A DNA stretch of 64,000 bases from Streptosporangium sp040640155 (GTDB lineage Bacteria; Actinomycetota; Actinomycetes; Streptosporangiales; Streptosporangiaceae). The translations under genes were made by a program, and so were the position numbers. The first letter of the stretch is position 1. The number at the start of each line of letters is the position of its first letter. The stretch lies in assembly GCF_040640155.1 (NCBI RefSeq), contig NZ_JBFABE010000010.1, positions 1 through 64,000 on the forward strand, in the 5' to 3' direction. Below, piece after piece: positions 51,998-60,596 of this stretch. Below the pieces are notes generated by a model. That model had not been told where the DNA came from. It did no database searches and saw only the letters and a list, made by a program, of their open reading frames with translations.

Positions 51998-52330
51998 TCA
52001 GCTCTGACGCGGCGTTCCGTCGGGACCCGCCACCAGCAGGGTCCGGCCGCCGAGCTCGCGGACCAGCCGGCTGTCGGCGTCGGAGGGGCCCTCACCGGCG
52101 GTGACCAGGGCGGCGGCCTCCAGCGACTCCGCTCCGCCGGACACGGCCATCGCCACGGCGACCTGGAGCGCCGACAGCGTCAGGGACGGCAGCGCCACGT
52201 TGGTCGCCGAGTAGGTTCTGCCGGTCTCGTCCCGTACGGCCGCGCCCTCGGCGGCGCCGTTGCGGGCGCGGGCCGAACGGGCCAGCACGATGATCTTCTT
52301 GTCCTCGGGGTCGAGGGTCGCGTCGCTCAC
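51998..52330 (-). CDS. Cytidine deaminase-fold protein lacking zinc and catalytic residues
   Basis: This 110-residue protein keeps the cytidine deaminase fold pattern (TYSATNVALPSLTLSALQVAVAMAVSGG). But the HAE/CAE motif and the PCxxC cysteines are absent, replaced by SAL and nothing further on. So it cannot be a zinc hydrolase. Similar inactive homologues sit between corC and era in many actinobacteria. A binding or structural role is likely. GTG start at 52330. Confidence 0.8.
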   Translation of the reverse strand: MSDATLDPEDKKIIVLARSARARNGAAEGAAVRDETGRTYSATNVALPSLTLSALQVAVAMAVSGGAESLEAAALVTAGEGPSDADSRLVRELGGRTLLVAGPDGTPRQS

Positions 52331-52411
52331 GGAACAAGGGTATTCAGCCCCCGGCGTCCGGGCGACACGGGACCGCCGATCCGGGTCGGGCGGCCCCGCG
52401 ACCCACGGGGA

Positions 52412-53077
52412 TCAGGCCACGACCTCGTCGACCAGCAGGCCGGCCAGCTGCCGGGTGCGCGCGGCGTCGACGTCCCGGACCCCGGCGTGTACCAGGGAGA
52501 CCAGGGTGCGGCCGCTGAGGGCGAAGACCAGGTGGATCTCGTAGGGGTAGCCGTTCAGCCTGCCGCTCAGTCTCCTGGCCTGGATCCCGCCGTCGATCCC
52601 CTCCAGGTCCAGGTCGGAGACGCGCAGGGCGGTGCTCCTGCCCGCCGTCCGGGCGCGCGCCACCGGGCAGTCGCCCAGCGCCTCGACGAGCGCGCCGAAG
52701 TGGCCCGCGGCGTCGTCGCCCCGGTAGGAGGCCAGCGCGAACCCGGCCAGTTCCCCGAGCCCGTCACCCTGGTAGGCCACGGCCGCCCGCGCTCCCGGCG
52801 CGTGTTCCGGCGGCCTGCCGCCGGCGGCGTCGAGGACGAGCCTGCAGTCCTCGTCGACCGGCTGGAACGGGGCCTGCCAGCCGTCACGCGGGCGGGCCGA
52901 GAAGCCCTCCGGCAGGTCGCGGACCTCGTCGAGCAGTCCGCGCAGCCGTCTCAGCTCCGCCGCGCCGTCACCGGCCCCGTCGGCGCCGTCCTGTCCCTGA
53001 CCGGCACACCCGGTCACCATCCCCGACAAAAGGCTATATATGACTATAAAAGACGCAACAATCGTCCCCCGCGCCAT
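52412..53077 (-). CDS. Secreted lipoprotein, function unknown
   Basis: This 221-residue protein has a signal peptide with lipobox VTGC (Cys about 24). The mature domain of about 190 residues shows paired cysteines (EDC and GDC), like actinobacterial sensor-type extracellular domains with two disulfide cysteines. It fits no named family I can be sure of. ATG 53077 has a GGGGGAA ribosome site. Confidence 0.7.
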   Translation of the reverse strand: MARGTIVASFIVIYSLLSGMVTGCAGQGQDGADGAGDGAAELRRLRGLLDEVRDLPEGFSARPRDGWQAPFQPVDEDCRLVLDAAGGRPPEHAPGARAAVAYQGDGLGELAGFALASYRGDDAAGHFGALVEALGDCPVARARTAGRSTALRVSDLDLEGIDGGIQARRLSGRLNGYPYEIHLVFALSGRTLVSLVHAGVRDVDAARTRQLAGLLVDEVVA

Positions 53078-53173
53078 GACCGTTCCCCCGAATGTCATGT
53101 ACGGGGCGTATCCGTCCCCGTCGACCCGCTTTCTTCCCCGTCGGCAAAAGCGGCAATCATCTAGAAACGCCTA

Positions 53174-53212
53174 AGGGTGTCCTCAACCGCATTTCACGGT
53201 CGAGAACACCCT
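53174..53212 (-). terminator. Hairpin beside small open frame
   Basis: AGGGTGT (53174-53180) and ACACCCT (53206-53212) close an imperfect stem of about 16 bp around a short loop. Read on the minus strand it directly follows the stop codon of the small open frame. Confidence 0.4.
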
Positions 53213-53379
53213 CAAGCGAGCAGCGCAGGGCAGCCTCGGAGCCCTGCGCGGCTCTTCTCCCCCGGGGCCGTCCCCGGCGCCACGAACCCCTCCGGGCGCC
53301 GGTACGTCCCCACCGACTCCCGCGCGACCGGGTGCCGTACGCGAAGCATCGCGCGACGCACTTGCAGAACGGTTGTCAT
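53212..53379 (-). CDS. Possible small protein of unknown function
   Basis: A 55-codon frame begins MTTVLQVRRAMLRVRHPV and ends just before a terminator-like hairpin. It is basic, with no motif I recognise. A longer reading from ATG 53412 gives 66 residues. It might also be the remnant of a larger gene. Low confidence. Confidence 0.3.
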   Translation of the reverse strand: MTTVLQVRRAMLRVRHPVARESVGTYRRPEGFVAPGTAPGEKSRAGLRGCPALLA

Positions 53380-53446
53380 CGGCTTGAGAACCGCGGCGCG
53401 CTCCCGTGGCACGCGCCCCCGGAACGCCCCCGGCCACGGACCGAGG

Positions 53447-53572
53447 GGCCCGGACGCGTCACGGGCCCGGACGCGTCACGGGCTCAGGCACGTCACGGGC
53501 TCGGGCACGCCACACCGGGCGCGTCACAGTCCGGGCGCGTCACAGTCCGGGCGCGCGCAGGCACGGGCCCGG
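53447..53572. repeat. Imperfect short tandem repeats
   Basis: Units of the form CCCGGACGCGTCACGGG (from 53449) and GGGCGCGTCACAGTCC (from about 53518, two exact copies) repeat through this stretch, just downstream of corC. No coding sense. Confidence 0.55.
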
Positions 53573-53577
53573 GCGGG

Positions 53578-54885
53578 TCACTGGTCGGCGGGAGCCGGGA
53601 CCGCGTCGTCCTCCGCGTCGGCGGGCACGAACCTGGTGACCAGGACGGTGCCGATCCTGTTGCGCCGGCCGGCCAGGCTCTCGGCCGTCAGGCTGAGCCC
53701 CCCGACCACGGCCTGGGAGCCCGCGATCGGCACCCTGCCCAGCGCGTGCGCCAGCAGGCCGCCGACGGTCTCGACGTCGTCGACCTCCAGCTCGATGCCG
53801 AACAGGTCCTCCAGGTCGCCGACGGGAAGCCTGGCGGTCACCCGGACCGCGCCGTCCTCCAGCGGCTCGACCCGGGGCGCCTCCTGGTCGTACTCGTCGG
53901 CGATCTCCCCGACGATCTCCTCCAGGATGTCCTCGATCGTGACCAGGCCGGCCGTGCCGCCGTACTCGTCGATGACGATGGCCTGGTGGATCTGCCGGGC
54001 CTGCATCTCGCGCAGCAACTGGTCGATGGGCTTGCTCTCCGGCACGTAGGTGGCCGGGCGCATCAGCGACTCCACCGGTTCGGCGCGGCCCTCGTCGCCG
54101 GTGTCCTGCACCCGGCGTGCGATGTCCTTGAGGTAGGCGATGCCGATGACGTCGTCCTCGTTCTCGCCGACCACCGGGATCCGGGAGAAACCGCTGCGCA
54201 GGGCCAGTGAGAGCGCCTGGTTCAGCGTCTTGCCGCGCTCGATGAACACCATGTCCGTACGGGGCACCATGACCTCGCGGACCAGCGTGTCCCCCAGCTC
54301 GAAGACCGAGTGGATCATCTCCCGCTCGTCGGGCTCGATGACCCTGCGCTCCTCGGCCAGGTCGACCAGGTCGCGCAGCTCGGCCTCGGAGGTGAACGGC
54401 CCCTCGCGGAAGCCCTTACCGGGCGTCACGGCGTTGCCGAGCAGGATCAGCAGCTTGGGCAGGGGGCCGAAGATCCGGGTCAGGCCGTACACCAGGGGCG
54501 CGCTGGCGAGCGCGATCGGCTCGGCGTGCTGGCGGCCCAGGGTGCGCGGCGAGACCCCGACGATCACGTAACTGACGACGATCATGACGGCCGCGGCCGC
54601 GGTGTAGGCCCAGCCCCGGTCGCCGAGCCAGTCGATGAAGAGCAGCGTGGCGATCACCGTGGCGACCAGCTCGCAGCTCAGCCGGAGCAGCAGCAGCAGG
54701 TTCAGGTAGCGCGGCGGGTCGGCGACGATGGTCTGCAGGCGCCCCGCGCCCCGCCGCCCCTCGCGGACGAACTCCTCCGCGCGGACCCGTGAGATGCGGG
54801 TCAGGGCCGTCTCCGCGCTGGCGATCAGCCCGCCGACCACGACGAGCACGACGGCCGAGAACAACCACCCGTTGGCGAGGTTCAC
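53578..54885 (-). CDS. CorC/HlyC-type CNNM-CBS membrane protein
   Basis: This 435-residue protein has a DUF21/CNNM membrane domain (about 1-170, four hydrophobic segments). A CBS pair follows (about 200-325, with VMVPRTDMVFIERG and DEYGGTAGLVTIEDILEEIVGEI) and a CorC_HlyC C-terminal domain (about 340-420). Such proteins handle magnesium or cobalt efflux. The start GTG 54885 overlaps the ybeY stop (GTGA) and matches the 4-nt overlaps elsewhere; ATG 54909 is the alternative. Confidence 0.92.
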   Translation of the reverse strand: MNLANGWLFSAVVLVVVGGLIASAETALTRISRVRAEEFVREGRRGAGRLQTIVADPPRYLNLLLLLRLSCELVATVIATLLFIDWLGDRGWAYTAAAAVMIVVSYVIVGVSPRTLGRQHAEPIALASAPLVYGLTRIFGPLPKLLILLGNAVTPGKGFREGPFTSEAELRDLVDLAEERRVIEPDEREMIHSVFELGDTLVREVMVPRTDMVFIERGKTLNQALSLALRSGFSRIPVVGENEDDVIGIAYLKDIARRVQDTGDEGRAEPVESLMRPATYVPESKPIDQLLREMQARQIHQAIVIDEYGGTAGLVTIEDILEEIVGEIADEYDQEAPRVEPLEDGAVRVTARLPVGDLEDLFGIELEVDDVETVGGLLAHALGRVPIAGSQAVVGGLSLTAESLAGRRNRIGTVLVTRFVPADAEDDAVPAPADQ

Positions 54886-55364
54886 CGCTGGGGGCGCACC
54901 TCCCGCCATGACTCGAGGATCTCTCCCTGCAGGGAGAACATCTCCTTGTGCTCCTCGGGCTCGGCGTGGTCGTAGCCGAGCAGGTGCAGGATGCCGTGCG
55001 TGCACAGCAGCTCCAGCTCGGCCTCGGTGCCGTGACCGGCCTCGGCCCCCTGCTTGGCGGCCACCTGCGGGCAGAGCACCACGTCTCCCAGCAGCGCCGG
55101 GTCGGTGGGCGCGTCGCCCTCCTGCCGGGCGCCCGCGCCCGGGCCGGGGCGCAGCTCGTCCATGGGGAAGGCGAGCACGTCCGTGGGCCCGGGCTCGCCC
55201 ATCCACTGCTCGTGCAGCACGGACATGGCCTCCTCGTCGACCACCAGGATCGACAGCTCGGCCAGCGGGTTGATGCCCATCCGCTCCAGCACGTACCCGG
55301 CCAGCGAGACGACGAGCCCCTCGTCGATCTCGACGCCGGACTCGTTGTTGACCTCGACGCTCAT
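54882..55364 (-). CDS. ybeY: Endoribonuclease YbeY (rRNA maturation)
   Basis: This 160-residue metalloprotein has the zinc motif HGILHLLGYDHAEPEEH and the N-terminal PTDVLAFPMDE block. It takes part in 16S rRNA 3' processing and quality control. An unusual Gly/Ala-rich insertion of about 20 residues (PGPGAGARQEGDAP) interrupts the strand after FPMDE, as in other actinobacteria. It lies between phoH and corC, all on one strand. Confidence 0.95.
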   Translation of the reverse strand: MSVEVNNESGVEIDEGLVVSLAGYVLERMGINPLAELSILVVDEEAMSVLHEQWMGEPGPTDVLAFPMDELRPGPGAGARQEGDAPTDPALLGDVVLCPQVAAKQGAEAGHGTEAELELLCTHGILHLLGYDHAEPEEHKEMFSLQGEILESWREVRPQR

Positions 55365-55455
55365 CGGCCGTCTCCCGCCGCGTGACCGCCGCCTGTCGTC
55401 GTGCCGGCCGCCGTTCCGGTCGTCATGCCGGCCGTCGCGCCGGGCGCGCCCGCGC

Positions 55456-56523
55456 TCACGTCCGTTCCCGGGGACGCTGCTTGCCGGCCACGCCCTTGAT
55501 CTGCTGCGGCGTGTTCTGGCGCTGTGCCTCGTCGTAGCGCCCGTAGGCGTCCACGATGTCGCCCACCAGCTTGTGCCGCACCACGTCGGCGCTGGTCAGG
55601 CGGGAGAAGTGGATGTCGGGGATGTCGTCGAGGATGTCCTGGACGACTCGCAGACCGCTCTGCGTGCCCCCGGGCAGGTCGACCTGGGTGACGTCACCGG
55701 TGACGACGATCTTCGAGTTGAAGCCCAGCCGGGTCAGGAACATCTTCATCTGCTCCGCCGAGGTGTTCTGCGCCTCGTCCAGGATGATGTAGGCGTCGTT
55801 GAGCGTACGGCCGCGCATGTAGGCCAGGGGCGCGACCTCGATCGTGCCCGCGGCCATCAGCCTGGGGATCGAGTCGGGGTCGAGCATGTCGTGCAGCGCG
55901 TCGTACAGCGGCCGGAGATAGGGGTCGATCTTCTCGTACAGCGTGCCGGGCAGGAAGCCCAGCCGCTCGCCCGCCTCCACCGCCGGGCGGGTGAGGATGA
56001 TCCGGTTGACCTTCTTCTCCTGGAGGGCCTTCACGGCCTTCGCCATGGCGAGGTAGGTCTTGCCGGTGCCCGCCGGGCCGATCCCGAAGACGATGGTGAA
56101 CCGGTCGATCGCGTCGACGTAGCGCTTCTGGTTCACGGTCTTCGGGCGGATGGTGCGCCCCCGCGAGGAGATGATGTCGAGCGAGAGCACCTCGGCGGGA
56201 CGGTCGGAGGTCATGCGCAGCATGGCGATGCTGCGCTCGACCGCGTCCGCCGTGAGCTGCGCGCCTCCCTGGACGAGCTCGGACATCTCCTCGAAGAGCC
56301 GCACCACGGTGCTGCTCTCCTCGGGACTTCCGGTGATCGTGATCTCGTTGCCCCGGACATGGATGTCGGCGCGGAAGGCGCCCTCGATGACACGCAACAG
56401 CTCGTCGCGCGAGCCCAGGAGGCTGACCATCGACTGACCGTCCGGAATCACCACCTTCGCCTGGGTGCGGCTGGAGCCCCTGGACTTGGACGGTGTTCTG
56501 CTGGAATCGTTTGTCTCGGACAT
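55456..56523 (-). CDS. phoH: PhoH-like ATPase
   Basis: This 355-residue P-loop NTPase has a KH-like N-terminal domain (about 20-120) and a superfamily 1-type ATPase core with Walker A GPAGTGKT and Walker B AYIILDEAQNTS, plus VVTGDVTQVDLP. PhoH proteins are predicted RNA helicase or ribonuclease partners and are regularly next to ybeY. ATG 56523. Confidence 0.95.
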   Translation of the reverse strand: MSETNDSSRTPSKSRGSSRTQAKVVIPDGQSMVSLLGSRDELLRVIEGAFRADIHVRGNEITITGSPEESSTVVRLFEEMSELVQGGAQLTADAVERSIAMLRMTSDRPAEVLSLDIISSRGRTIRPKTVNQKRYVDAIDRFTIVFGIGPAGTGKTYLAMAKAVKALQEKKVNRIILTRPAVEAGERLGFLPGTLYEKIDPYLRPLYDALHDMLDPDSIPRLMAAGTIEVAPLAYMRGRTLNDAYIILDEAQNTSAEQMKMFLTRLGFNSKIVVTGDVTQVDLPGGTQSGLRVVQDILDDIPDIHFSRLTSADVVRHKLVGDIVDAYGRYDEAQRQNTPQQIKGVAGKQRPRERT

Positions 56524-56615
56524 GAGCGGGCCTTACGGCCTGTTCGCCTCCAGATATAGGCGCGGAACTTCACCGCCATGGTATCCGCCCCCGCGACGAT
56601 CGCGGCTACCGGTTT

Positions 56616-56969
56616 TCAGCCGGGCGGCCAGTTCAGCCCGCGCCCGCCGATCACGTGTCCGTGCACGTGGAAGACGGTCTGGCCGGCCTCGGGGCCGGTG
56701 TTGAACACCAGCCGGTAGCCGGTCTCGGCGACCCCCTCCCGCAGGGCGACCTCGTGCGCGGCGGCGAGGACCTCCTCGGCCAGGCCGCCACCGGCGGCGG
56801 CCAGGGCCGCGACGGTCGGGTGGTGGTCCCTGGGGATCACCAGCACGTGGGTCGGCGCCTGGGGGTTGACGTCGCGGAAGGCCAGGGTGCGGTCCGTCTC
56901 GTGGACGATCTGCGCGGGGATCTCCCCGGCCACGATCCGGCAGAAAAGGCAGTCGGCTTCGCTCACCAT
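56616..56969 (-). CDS. HIT-family nucleotide-binding protein
   Basis: This 117-residue HINT-type protein has DCLFCRIVAGEIPAQIVHE at the start and the histidine triad HVHGHVIGGRGLNWPPG at the end. It should hydrolyse nucleoside phosphoramidates. It shows the CxxC zinc-like pair at residues 7-10 (CLFC). ATG 56969. It is divergent from the sigma factor gene. Confidence 0.95.
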   Translation of the reverse strand: MVSEADCLFCRIVAGEIPAQIVHETDRTLAFRDVNPQAPTHVLVIPRDHHPTVAALAAAGGGLAEEVLAAAHEVALREGVAETGYRLVFNTGPEAGQTVFHVHGHVIGGRGLNWPPG

Positions 56970-57123
56970 GCAGGCACCTTACCGCCGAGGACGTTGTGAA
57001 TCGGTGATGGTTCCGGTCCGCAAACAAAGATCCACCCGGATATGGTGGATGTGCAAAACTTCAACCACGACAGCCCTTTGCGCGCAGCACCATATGGCCG
57101 CCTGGCGAGGACACGACTGGGTC

Positions 57124-57729
57124 ATGCCCCCTAATGAACCGGAAGAGCGTAAACCCTCTGGGAAGGCCAAGCGTCCCACTGATGTGACCACCGAGACCCT
57201 CGTGGCCGACAGGTCGCTCGGGGCGGTGCCCGTCGGATGGGATGCCGACATGGCCGTTACCGCGCTCTACAGCGCGCACTACCGGTCCCTTGTCCGGCTC
57301 GCCGTCCTGCTCGTCCGCGACATGGCAACCGCGGAGGAGGTCGTGCAGGACGCGTTCGTCGCCATCCATGGCGCCTGGCGTCGCCTGCGCGACACCGACA
57401 AGGCACTGGCCTACCTGCGACAGTCGGTCGTGAACCGATCACGTTCGGTGCTTCGGCACCGGGCGGTCGTCGAGAAGTACGCGCCCAAGGGCATGCCCGA
57501 CGCGCCGAGCGCGGAGAACGGCGCGATCGGCGAGTTCGAGCGTTCCGCCGTCATCGAGGCGCTCCGCGGGCTGCCCGCACGCCAGCGGGAGGCCCTTGTC
57601 CTGCGTTACTACGGAGATCTGTCCGAGGCTCAGATCGCCCACGCGATGGGCATCAGCAAGGGCGCGGTCAAGAGCCACACGGCTCGCGGCATGGCCGCCC
57701 TACGAACCTCACTGGAGCAACTGTCATGA
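57124..57729 (+). CDS. ECF-type RNA polymerase sigma factor (SigE-family)
   Basis: This 201-residue sigma factor has region 2 (LYSAHYRSLVRLAVLLVRD then AEEVVQDAFVAIHGAWRRL) and region 4 (LPARQREALVLRYYGDLSEA, then GISKGAVKSHTARGMAALR). An N-terminal extension of about 45 charged residues precedes region 2. I chose ATG 57124; ATG 57094 is in frame and possible. The next gene overlaps by 4 nt and encodes a membrane protein, the likely regulator. Confidence 0.88.
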   Translation: MPPNEPEERKPSGKAKRPTDVTTETLVADRSLGAVPVGWDADMAVTALYSAHYRSLVRLAVLLVRDMATAEEVVQDAFVAIHGAWRRLRDTDKALAYLRQSVVNRSRSVLRHRAVVEKYAPKGMPDAPSAENGAIGEFERSAVIEALRGLPARQREALVLRYYGDLSEAQIAHAMGISKGAVKSHTARGMAALRTSLEQLS

Positions 57730-58409
57730 CCGACTCCCCGGATGAGTACGGCGAACTGCTTCGCCGTGCGCTCAGCGCGGAGGCGAACTCGGTCGTTCCC
57801 TCCCCGGACGGGCTGGAGATCATTCGCGCCCGCATCGAGCGGCGCGGGATCCGCGGGCTGATGTGGTGGCGCGCCGGGGTCTCCGTCGCGGGCGCCGTCC
57901 TCGTCGCGTCCACCGTCGTCATGGTGGTGCCCGAGATCCGCGAGCGGGTGATCCCCTCGGTGGACGCCGGGAAGAAGATCAACTTCACCGAGTCGCCCCC
58001 GCCGGACGGATCGGCCACCTCCCGTCCCCCGGCCCCCCCGACGCCGGGCCCCTCGAACCCGGCTCCGCTCCCGATCGTCTCCCGGCCGGGGACGGACACG
58101 TCCGCGCCGGAGCCCACGTCCTCCAGGAGCGCCCCGGCGAACCCGAGGCCGTCCACCAGGCCGACCTCCGCGACGGCGGCGGCCAGGCCGACGCCGACGC
58201 CCCCGTGCCCCACCCCGCTGGAGGGCGAGCCCGTCGAGGCCGACGAGACCCCCGAGTGGTGCGAGGAGGCGACGTCCACGCCGTCGAGACCGGCGACGCC
58301 CACGCAGAGCCCCTGCTCGGCCGAGGACTGCACGCCGACCAGCGAGGTGTCGCCCCCGCCGCCGCCGACCGAGGCGGTCACGCCCGCGCCGACGCCGACC
58401 GGCACCTGA
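57726..58409 (+). CDS. Single-pass membrane protein, putative anti-sigma partner
   Basis: This 227-residue protein has a short cytoplasmic part (about 1-43: EYGELLRRALSAEANSVVPS), one transmembrane helix (about 47-68) and a long Pro/Ser/Thr-rich extracytoplasmic region (about 90-227) containing four cysteines (CPTP, WCEE, CSAEDC). There is no HxxxCxxC zinc anti-sigma motif. Its ATGA overlap with the sigma gene argues for a regulatory link, which is an inference from position. Confidence 0.72.
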   Translation: MTDSPDEYGELLRRALSAEANSVVPSPDGLEIIRARIERRGIRGLMWWRAGVSVAGAVLVASTVVMVVPEIRERVIPSVDAGKKINFTESPPPDGSATSRPPAPPTPGPSNPAPLPIVSRPGTDTSAPEPTSSRSAPANPRPSTRPTSATAAARPTPTPPCPTPLEGEPVEADETPEWCEEATSTPSRPATPTQSPCSAEDCTPTSEVSPPPPPTEAVTPAPTPTGT

Positions 58410-58622
58410 GCCGCCGCCCGGGGTTCCGGGGCCACGGCGAGGGTTCCCCGCCCGGGGCTTCGGAGAGCCACCGGGGCGGGTTCGGTCCGGAAGGCTCCGG
58501 GGAGCCGCCTGCGAGGGACGGGCGGCGCGGGGGTTCGCGGGAGCCCACGGCGAGGACTCGGCTCCCCCGAGGGGGTTCACAGGGGGTGTACGGTCACCCC
58601 GGAGGGACGCCGCCCCCGGGAG

Positions 58623-59372
58623 TCACCAGCGGCCGCTGCGGGTCTGGAGCACCGCCGCCGCCACGACCCCGGCCGTCGAGGTGCGCAGCACCGTCGGGCC
58701 GAGCAGGGCCGGTGAGGCGCCGGCCTCCCGGAAAGCCGTGATCTCCTCCGGGGAGATCCCGCCCTCCGGGCCGACCACCACGACGATGTCGCCCCCGTCC
58801 GGGAGCGGCAGGCCCGACAGCGGGGAGGCGGCCTCCTCGTGAAGGACGACGCCCAGCTCCGCCGCCGACAGCAGGCCGGCGACCGTGGCGGTGGTCGCCG
58901 GCTCCGCCACCCGGGGCAGGTGGAAGCGGCGGGACTGCTTGCCCGCCTCGCGGGCGGTGGAGCGCCAGCGGGCCAGCGCCTTGGCCGCGCGCTCCCCCTT
59001 CCACTGGGTGACGCACCTGGCGGCGGCCCAGGGGACGATCACGTCGACGCCGGCCTCCGTCATCATCTCCACGGCCAGCTCTCCCCTGTCGCCCTTGGGC
59101 AGCCCCTGGACGACGACCAGCCGCGGTGCGGGGGCCGGCAGGTCGTGACGGCGCAGCACCCGGACCCGGAGCGATTCCTTCCCGGCCTCGGCCACCACGC
59201 ACTCGGCGACGGAGCCCTCCCCGTCGGTCAGGTCGAGCCGCTCCCCCGCCCGCAGCCGCCTCACGGCCGCCGCGTGGCGCCCCTCGGGGCCGCAGAGCGT
59301 GAACTCCGCCCCGGCCGCCCCGGCCAGGTCGGCCAGCTCGGCCCGCTCGGCCAGGAAGACCGGAACGGTCAT
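58623..59372 (-). CDS. rsmE: 16S rRNA (uridine1498-N3)-methyltransferase
   Basis: This 249-residue SPOUT methyltransferase has an N-terminal PUA-like domain (about 1-75) and a knotted C-terminal domain with VVVVGPEGGISPEEI and the final LLGPTVLRTSTAGVVAAAVL, diagnostic of RsmE. It methylates U1498 of 16S rRNA. ATG 59372 lies 70 nt after the dnaJ stop. The gap contains a few GGGTCATCGTCC-like repeats. Confidence 0.95.
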   Translation of the reverse strand: MTVPVFLAERAELADLAGAAGAEFTLCGPEGRHAAAVRRLRAGERLDLTDGEGSVAECVVAEAGKESLRVRVLRRHDLPAPAPRLVVVQGLPKGDRGELAVEMMTEAGVDVIVPWAAARCVTQWKGERAAKALARWRSTAREAGKQSRRFHLPRVAEPATTATVAGLLSAAELGVVLHEEAASPLSGLPLPDGGDIVVVVGPEGGISPEEITAFREAGASPALLGPTVLRTSTAGVVAAAVLQTRSGRW

Positions 59373-59442
59373 GGGACACCGGGCCGGGTCACCGGGCGGG
59401 TCATCGTCCGGGTCATCGTCCGGGTCAATGTCCGGGGCATCG

Positions 59443-60582
59443 TCAGCGGCCGTTGAAGGCGTCCCGCAGGCGGGAGAAGAAGCTCTGCTGGCCGGGGGCG
59501 AACTTACCCGGCGGGCGCTCCTCGCCCCGGAGCCTGGCGAGCTCCTTCAAGAGCTCCTCCTGGGCCGCGTCGAGCCGGGTGGGGGTCTCGACGTTGACGT
59601 GGATCAGCAGGTCACCGCGGCCGCTCTCGTTCAGGCGCTGCACGCCCCGCCCGTAGAGCGGGATCGTCTGCCCCGACTGGGTGCCCGGCCGGATGTCCAG
59701 CTCCTCGGCGCCGTCCAGCGTCTCCATGGTCAGGATGGTGCCGAGCGCCGCCGCGGCCATCGGGATCTGCACGGTGCAGTGCAGGTCGTCGCCACGCCGC
59801 TCGAAGGTCTCGTGGGGGCGCTCGACGATCTCCAGGAACAGGTCTCCGGGCGGGCCGCCGCCGGGACCGATCTCACCCTCGCCGGCGAGCTGGATGTGGG
59901 TGCCGTCCTCGACGCCGGCCGGGATACGGACCTTGATGGTCCGCCGGGTACGGACCCGGCCGTCGCCCGAGCACTCCTGGCAGGGGTTGCGGATGATCGA
60001 GCCGAAGCCTCCGCACTGGGGGCAGGGGCGGGAGGTCATGACCTGCCCCAGGAAGGAGCGGGTCACCTGGGAGACCTCGCCTCGTCCGTGACACATGTCA
60101 CAGGTGTCGGGGTGGGTCCCGGCCGCGGCCCCGGAGCCGGTGCAGACCTCGCAGATCACCGCGGTGTCGACGACCAGCTCGCGGGTCGTGCCGAAGCCCG
60201 ACTCCTGCAGGTCGAGCTCCACGCGGATGGTGGCGTTGCGCCCGCGGCGGGCGCGCGAGCGCGGCCCCCGCCCCCCTCCGGCGCCGGCGGCGCCGAAGAA
60301 GGCGTCCATGATGTCGCTGAACGGGAACCCCGCGCCGAAGCCTCCGGCTCCGGGGCCACCCGAGGCGAACGGATCGGCGCCCATGTCGTACATCTGCCGC
60401 TTGCTGGAGTCCGACAGCACCTCGTAGGCCTGCGTGATCTCCTTGAAGCGCTCCTGGGTCGCAGGGTCGGGGTTGACGTCGGGATGCAGCTCTCGCGCCA
60501 GGCGGCGGTACGCCTTCTTGATCTCTTCCGCACTGGCGTCACGGCGCACCCCGAGGGTGCCGTAGTAGTCGCTCTTAGCCAC
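59443..60582 (-). CDS. dnaJ: Molecular chaperone DnaJ
   Basis: This 379-residue type I J-protein has a J domain with HPD at residues 33-35, a Gly/Phe-rich region and four zinc-finger repeats (CEVCTGSG, CDMCHGRG, CPQCGGFG, CQECSGDG) at about 150-215. A C-terminal substrate domain follows. It stimulates DnaK and holds unfolded proteins. The start GTG 60582 has an AGAGG ribosome site and lies 14 nt after the hrcA stop, so hrcA-dnaJ form an operon. Probably the second DnaJ of the genome, as in other actinobacteria. Confidence 0.96.
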   Translation of the reverse strand: MAKSDYYGTLGVRRDASAEEIKKAYRRLARELHPDVNPDPATQERFKEITQAYEVLSDSSKRQMYDMGADPFASGGPGAGGFGAGFPFSDIMDAFFGAAGAGGGRGPRSRARRGRNATIRVELDLQESGFGTTRELVVDTAVICEVCTGSGAAAGTHPDTCDMCHGRGEVSQVTRSFLGQVMTSRPCPQCGGFGSIIRNPCQECSGDGRVRTRRTIKVRIPAGVEDGTHIQLAGEGEIGPGGGPPGDLFLEIVERPHETFERRGDDLHCTVQIPMAAAALGTILTMETLDGAEELDIRPGTQSGQTIPLYGRGVQRLNESGRGDLLIHVNVETPTRLDAAQEELLKELARLRGEERPPGKFAPGQQSFFSRLRDAFNGR

Positions 60583-60596
60583 TTTTCGTTGACCTC

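Larger units (their letters stand above)
53078..53577. other. 500-nt intergenic region with small open frame, hairpin and repeats
   Basis: It contains a possible short minus-strand gene (53212-53379), a hairpin (53174-53212), and from 53447 a block of imperfect tandem repeats. Otherwise nothing is supported. Confidence 0.5.
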
